DNA of 64,000 nucleotides from Gillisia marina (GTDB taxonomy: Bacteria; Bacteroidota; Bacteroidia; Flavobacteriales; Flavobacteriaceae). Shown piece by piece: positions 59,642 to 64,000 of the stretch. The DNA lies in NCBI RefSeq assembly GCF_000258765.1, contig NZ_AJLT01000013.1:23927-87926 (forward strand), in the 5' to 3' direction. The translations under genes were made by a program, and so were the position numbers. Each line of letters opens with the position of its first letter. Position 1 is the first letter of the stretch. Under the pieces are notes generated by a model. That model had not been told where the DNA came from. It was given only the letters and a program-made list of their open reading frames with translations, and made no database searches.

Positions 59642-62600
59642 TTATTGTTTTGGAAAGACTATATAATCCGGAGCCAAAGATTTAGCAGATTCTTCTTGCT
59701 CTTTTTCTTCAACAGATTTTACAATTTCTTTATTCATGATCTTTCTAATCAATTCTTTAAAAGTATCAAAATCTACAGAATAGGAAAGTCCGATTCCTTG
59801 TGTAAAACCAATTTCTTCTCCAATAAATTGAATATTATTTTCTCGATTAAAAACCTTAGCTCGCAGGCTTCCATCCTCATTCAGTAAAAATTCAATTTCT
59901 ACATCTCCCACAATAATAGATTCTGTTACACCACCAACAGGAACTCCAACTTGCCCATTTATAAGCACTCTATTGGTGATTTGTGTAGAGAGCGTCAATC
60001 CGAATCTATCTACTGTTTGCTGGTCTGGAGTACGATCTCCTTGCACATAATTCACTCCAACCTGGAATTTACCATCCTCATCGGCGAAAATATCATTCAC
60101 CAAAGAAGAAGCTCTTTCAACAAGGTTTCCGGTAATAGCATTTTGACCTATAGCAAACTCACTATAGAATGATCCTTGGGTAACTAAAAATAATGCCTGT
60201 AATTCCCTGCTTGCACGATCGCTAATTCTATATTCCAATTCTGAACGCACTACCGAACTTGCATTAGGAAATTCCACATTAAATGTGATATCGGGTTGCG
60301 CAATTTGTCCTTGTAATAAAATAACAACTTCTACAGGTATTTTTCTATTAATTGATGGGTTTTCCAATAATACTGCAGGGTTCGCATTTACCTCATACAC
60401 CGCACTTACGTCTAGTTGTGCTTGGGTAGGATTTCCATCCCAGTTAATACTACTTCCGGAACGCACCTGGAACACCTTCTGTACAAGACCGGCATATTTA
60501 AAATTATACACTCCTTGATATACCACGAAATCTCCCCACATATTAAACTTACCATTGGTGTTAATCTCCAGTAATAAGTTTCCTGCTCCACGACCTCGTA
60601 AGGTACTTCCACTGGTCTGATCTACTACCACCTCCACTTCGGCATCATTGGTAATATCCAGATCGAAATTTAATTCTAAGCCTTTTACTTCCTGAATTTG
60701 AATAGGTATTCCAGCAAGACGTGAGGCTTTTTCTTCAGGACTTAAAAAATGGATATACGAGTTATCCCCAATGGATTCGGTATCATTTAATGGGATCTTA
60801 AAAATAGTCCCTTTTGCCGTAGAAGCATTTACATCTATAACCAACTCATCTGTCGGCCCTTTGATACTTGCAAATCCATCTATAAAAGCCGTTCCATAGT
60901 ATAAGGCATCTTCAGTGGCTTCCGTATCCAAAACCAACAATCTATCGCTGGTTACGCTCAAATCTAAAAACCATTCCTTAAAATTCTTATGAGAAATGAT
61001 TCCATCTAAAATTCCTGAAGTTTTATATCTGGTATCTACGATTTCTATTTCATCGAAATTGAATTGTTGCTGAGTAAGATTCACCGTTGCATTTTCCTTG
61101 AAATCTACATCTACATTTAAATAAGGTATTCGAAGTCCGGCTTTTTCTAAAGTAAGTTTCCCGGTAATATCAGGGTTTTTATAATTGCCACCCACCTTTG
61201 CATCTCCAGAAGCAAATCCTCTAATATTATCTATGGCATCCCTTCCTAATGCGCTAAAAGCAGCCATATTAAATTTTCTAAGATTAACATCCAGATCTAT
61301 AGTTGGATTGCTGCCCACATTAATCCCTCCTTGTGCATTCAAGGATTCAAAACCTTTATTGGTTAAGGTGGCATCTATATTATAAAAAGAGAGATCACCT
61401 TTTCCTTCTACATCTAGTTTTAAGTTCCCCAAAAGATTATCATTCACAGAAAGGTCTTGGATAGTTAAAGATGTATTTGGGTAATAAGTTCCTTTTTCCT
61501 GAAGCAAATTCAGCTTTCCATTTAAAGTTCCGGCAAAATCCAGACTATCTATATCCGGGGTGATCTTCCCGACATCTACATCTTCAAAAGCTATTTTAAA
61601 ATCTTTATACGTACTGTCTCGTAAATTCCCGTTTAGTCTAATGAACTCCTGATTATGGCTCAACACCAAAGAATCTATCATTACATCATTAAATTTATTG
61701 TCGAAGACAATTTTGTTGCTTCGGTTGTTATTTTCATTTAAGAACCAAAGATTGTCTTTAAATTTCACGTCCGATCGTTGTACTCCAACTACAGATTTAT
61801 TCTGTTCGTTAATCGTATGATAAAAGTTAAGATTGAATACGTCCTTATTATTTTTTCCTCCCTGGAATTCTGAACGAATAAACAACGTATCTCGCAAGGT
61901 CACATTAATAAGGCTAAACTCTGAAAAATCATAGTATTTGGTTGAAACACTATCTGCTTCTACGAATGTGTTATAAATAGGGTTGTTATTATCTACCTGA
62001 ATATTAATATCCTTCATCATATTCCCAAAAGCTTCAATCTTTGGGGATTTAAAAGTGAGCTTAAATTCAGATTCATCAGATTCTATTCTTCCTCGAATAA
62101 AGGTGTTTGGAGCTAAGGCGACATCTGGAAAGAATACTTCAACGATCTTGTTATAAATATCGAAATCAAATTCCAGATATTGATCGGTTGTAATTACATT
62201 AGGTCTATAATTGGTATATATACTACCAATGGAATTTGTTATTAACGAACCTACTTCAGAAACTTTAAATTTTCCAGTAACCTGACCATTAATAACATCC
62301 GGAGAATTAACCGCAATCGTTCTAACACCTTCCGCATCAAAAGTGGAATTAACTTCTAGGTCATCAAAATAATAAAGGTCGTTCTGGTTTTGATAGGAAG
62401 TGTTTAATAACAACACTTTCCCTGCAACATTATCCAAGGTATTCCCTTGCATGTTAATTAGAATATCTCCTTTCAAAATTGAAGTGCTATCCCGAGTAAT
62501 CAGATTTAGTTCATTTAAATCTGCGTAGGCTATGGATGCTTGAAAATCGTAAACATTTACTTTTTTCGAAATATCTACCAGTCCATTAAATTCCAATTTA

Positions 62601-64000
62601 AAATTCGGATCGTTGGAATTGAAGTTTCCATTAAACACCGAATTTCTTACATTCCCCAAAATGCTGATATCCGAGTACGTATAATTTTTAAAATTTAGTC
62701 TGGATATTTTTCCGCGGATTTGGGTATTTAAAGATTCTTGAGTGAATCCACTTCCATTTATATTAAGATTGAGACTGGTTTTCCCCAAATCTTTATTATC
62801 TAAAAGTCGGCCTATATTAAACTGATTAAAAACCAGATTTCCTTTATAATTTACATTCCTGCTGCTACTTATATTATTCATTACAAAATCTGCCTTTGCA
62901 CTCCCTAGCTGCGTGTCTATAAAAACATCGGCATCTAAAGAATTCTTAGTCACGATTGTTCTTCCTGTAAGTCTTAAATTACCAAATTCACGAAGTGTTA
63001 CTGGTAGTTTTTCTTTTAAGATACTCGGTAAAAGGTTTACTAAATCGTAATAATTAGAAGCCAACTCATTAAAATCTCCGGTAAGCACAAAGTTATTCAT
63101 CTCCTCAGAAAATGCTCCTTTTAAGTTTACAAAACCATCAATTCGGCTTCTATCCATTCCCTTAAGCTCTAAATTTCTTAGATCGAAGTCATTTAACGTT
63201 CCTTCTAAATCTGTAGATAACTGTATATTCTGATTACTGCCAAAAGGAGCATAAAAATTTACTAGATCGTTGGTGGAAATGTTAGAGTCTTTAAAAGATG
63301 CTTTAAGTTTAACTTTATTTAGAAAATCTGAAAAATCTTGAAGAGTATAGGTCATTTCTATAGAACCATCTAATCTGGAATATGGTGTAATTAACAAGAA
63401 ATCTTTCAGATCCATCTTTGTAGGAGAATAAGAAAAATCTGTTTGAAGGTCAAGAATATCCATTCCACGTCCTTCTTCGGCTTGCAAAGAATTTATACTC
63501 ACCGTAAAATCTTGATCTACTACCTCAAGATATTCAGCCTGTAATTCAAGTTTATCCAAAACTATAACTTCTGGATACGTGATATTTTCATCTACGTAGC
63601 TATAGTAGCCTTCAGAAATAAAAATATCCCGAACCTTAAGTTTGAATTGTTTTTTAGGCTCTCCGGTAGGCTCAGTTTTCAGCTTATCAAGAAGAATACT
63701 TAGGTTATCTGAATCTTCCCCTTTATAGCGTTTCATTTTAAATATAAAACCTTCGGCAGTAGAACTTCCCAAACTGGGATTGTTTGCAAGCAAATTAGAA
63801 ACTCCAAGAATTGAAGTTCTAAATTCCTGTATATCAAGCAACGTATCTGCATGGTGATCTTTTACAAGAACCTCATTCAATTTAACATTTCCAAAATAAG
63901 AGAGACTAACTCTTCCAACAGAAACGTCAACATCTGAACGTTCTTGTATGGAATTTGTTATCTTTTTTGCCACCGAGGTTTGTACGGCAGGGATAGAAAA
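59642..64000 (-). CDS. tamB: TamB/DUF490-family translocation and assembly module protein, N-terminus beyond window
   Basis: At least 1,450 residues; the frame is open to the right edge (upstream residues read FSIPAVQTSVAKKITNSIQ), so the start lies outside. The protein is a long series of beta-strand repeats, as in TamB/AsmA-type bridge proteins spanning the periplasm. The C-terminal DUF490 part has LRGRGAGNLLLEINTNGKF, WGDFVVYQGVYNFKYAGLVQ, and LTLSTQITNRVLINGQVGVP, the hallmark strands near the end. It helps export or fold outer-membrane proteins or move lipids to the outer membrane. No frameshift is seen in its 4.3 kb, unlike many neighbours. Confidence 0.88.
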   Translation of the reverse strand, partial: FSIPAVQTSVAKKITNSIQERSDVDVSVGRVSLSYFGNVKLNEVLVKDHHADTLLDIQEFRTSILGVSNLLANNPSLGSSTAEGFIFKMKRYKGEDSDNLSILLDKLKTEPTGEPKKQFKLKVRDIFISEGYYSYVDENITYPEVIVLDKLELQAEYLEVVDQDFTVSINSLQAEEGRGMDILDLQTDFSYSPTKMDLKDFLLITPYSRLDGSIEMTYTLQDFSDFLNKVKLKASFKDSNISTNDLVNFYAPFGSNQNIQLSTDLEGTLNDFDLRNLELKGMDRSRIDGFVNLKGAFSEEMNNFVLTGDFNELASNYYDLVNLLPSILKEKLPVTLREFGNLRLTGRTIVTKNSLDADVFIDTQLGSAKADFVMNNISSSRNVNYKGNLVFNQFNIGRLLDNKDLGKTSLNLNINGSGFTQESLNTQIRGKISRLNFKNYTYSDISILGNVRNSVFNGNFNSNDPNFKLEFNGLVDISKKVNVYDFQASIAYADLNELNLITRDSTSILKGDILINMQGNTLDNVAGKVLLLNTSYQNQNDLYYFDDLEVNSTFDAEGVRTIAVNSPDVINGQVTGKFKVSEVGSLITNSIGSIYTNYRPNVITTDQYLEFDFDIYNKIVEVFFPDVALAPNTFIRGRIESDESEFKLTFKSPKIEAFGNMMKDINIQVDNNNPIYNTFVEADSVSTKYYDFSEFSLINVTLRDTLFIRSEFQGGKNNKDVFNLNFYHTINEQNKSVVGVQRSDVKFKDNLWFLNENNNRSNKIVFDNKFNDVMIDSLVLSHNQEFIRLNGNLRDSTYKDFKIAFEDVDVGKITPDIDSLDFAGTLNGKLNLLQEKGTYYPNTSLTIQDLSVNDNLLGNLKLDVEGKGDLSFYNIDATLTNKGFESLNAQGGINVGSNPTIDLDVNLRKFNMAAFSALGRDAIDNIRGFASGDAKVGGNYKNPDITGKLTLEKAGLRIPYLNVDVDFKENATVNLTQQQFNFDEIEIVDTRYKTSGILDGIISHKNFKEWFLDLSVTSDRLLVLDTEATEDALYYGTAFIDGFASIKGPTDELVIDVNASTAKGTIFKIPLNDTESIGDNSYIHFLSPEEKASRLAGIPIQIQEVKGLELNFDLDITNDAEVEVVVDQTSGSTLRGRGAGNLLLEINTNGKFNMWGDFVVYQGVYNFKYAGLVQKVFQVRSGSSINWDGNPTQAQLDVSAVYEVNANPAVLLENPSINRKIPVEVVILLQGQIAQPDITFNVEFPNASSVVRSELEYRISDRASRELQALFLVTQGSFYSEFAIGQNAITGNLVERASSLVNDIFADEDGKFQVGVNYVQGDRTPDQQTVDRFGLTLSTQITNRVLINGQVGVPVGGVTESIIVGDVEIEFLLNEDGSLRAKVFNRENNIQFIGEEIGFTQGIGLSYSVDFDTFKELIRKIMNKEIVKSVEEKEQEESAKSLAPDYIVFPKQ

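Overview
The window is a low-GC chromosomal segment that reads as a member of the Bacteroidota, most likely Flavobacteriaceae (a Gramella/Salegentibacter-like marine or soil flavobacterium). The basis is gene content rather than any marker gene: a bacillithiol-pathway bshA, a flavobacterial LptD-like / amidase / MlaD / Fe-S protein neighbourhood, an Aquifex-type aconitase, a single-polypeptide E1 alpha+beta dehydrogenase, DUF1835, DUF2807 and SUI1 proteins, and several TAnnTTTG-type promoter elements. No rRNA, tRNA, CRISPR array, IS element or prophage was seen.

Layout. 1-2028: end of an FtsX-like permease and an acyl-CoA dehydrogenase. 2029-11423: a visibly more AT-rich accessory island with two very large same-strand NTPase genes, each broken into several reading frames as read. 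Removing or adding single bases, nearly all in poly-A runs, restores one protein of about 1,397 aa (hydrophobic N-terminus, coiled region, Avs-like STAND NTPase, long C-terminal sensor-like region) and one of about 1,252 aa (PD-(D/E)xK-like N-terminus followed by a STAND NTPase and a long C-terminal region). This is the best candidate for a new anti-phage-type system. It is followed by about 870 bp without genes that holds hairpins and a long imperfect inverted repeat.

11424-17378: conserved hypothetical protein, DUF2807 protein, CDF transporter, hibernation factor, aconitase and a small membrane protein. 17568-25141 (minus strand): a lipid/polyketide cluster running FAD oxidoreductase, methyltransferase, type III polyketide synthase, enoyl-reductase-like SDR, FabZ-like dehydratase, ketosynthase, acyl carrier protein, phosphopantetheinyl transferase and a degenerate metallo-beta-lactamase-like protein. 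It looks like a dedicated acyl-chain assembly line feeding a type III PKS, whose product may be oxidised and methylated to a phenolic or quinone lipid. 25216-28783: lipoproteins, a DUF1328 membrane peptide and the fused E1 dehydrogenase. 28906-35661 (plus): dioxygenase, SUI1, DUF1835, nucleoside phosphorylase, polyphosphate kinase, a solute-binding-like protein and an outer-membrane protein. 35663-45262: ung, mutS2, DCC protein, dicarboxylate symporter, aroC, a response regulator with an internal stop, and a D-lactate-dehydrogenase-like Fe-S flavoprotein. 45401-54997: a small outer-membrane protein, then minus-strand envelope and redox genes. 55137-64000: lptD-like, ridA, pfkA and the start-truncated tamB-like gene.

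A general caution: at least twelve genes, housekeeping ones included, are interrupted by one-base indels, 17 of 21 being one extra A/T in an A/T homopolymer. This pattern fits homopolymer over-calling better than real gene decay, so the broken genes are annotated here as single loci. Two interspersed repeat families (REP-like palindromes with a CTGAA...TTCAG core, and a GAGAACTTTT...GGTTTCGACT element) sit in many of the intergenic gaps.
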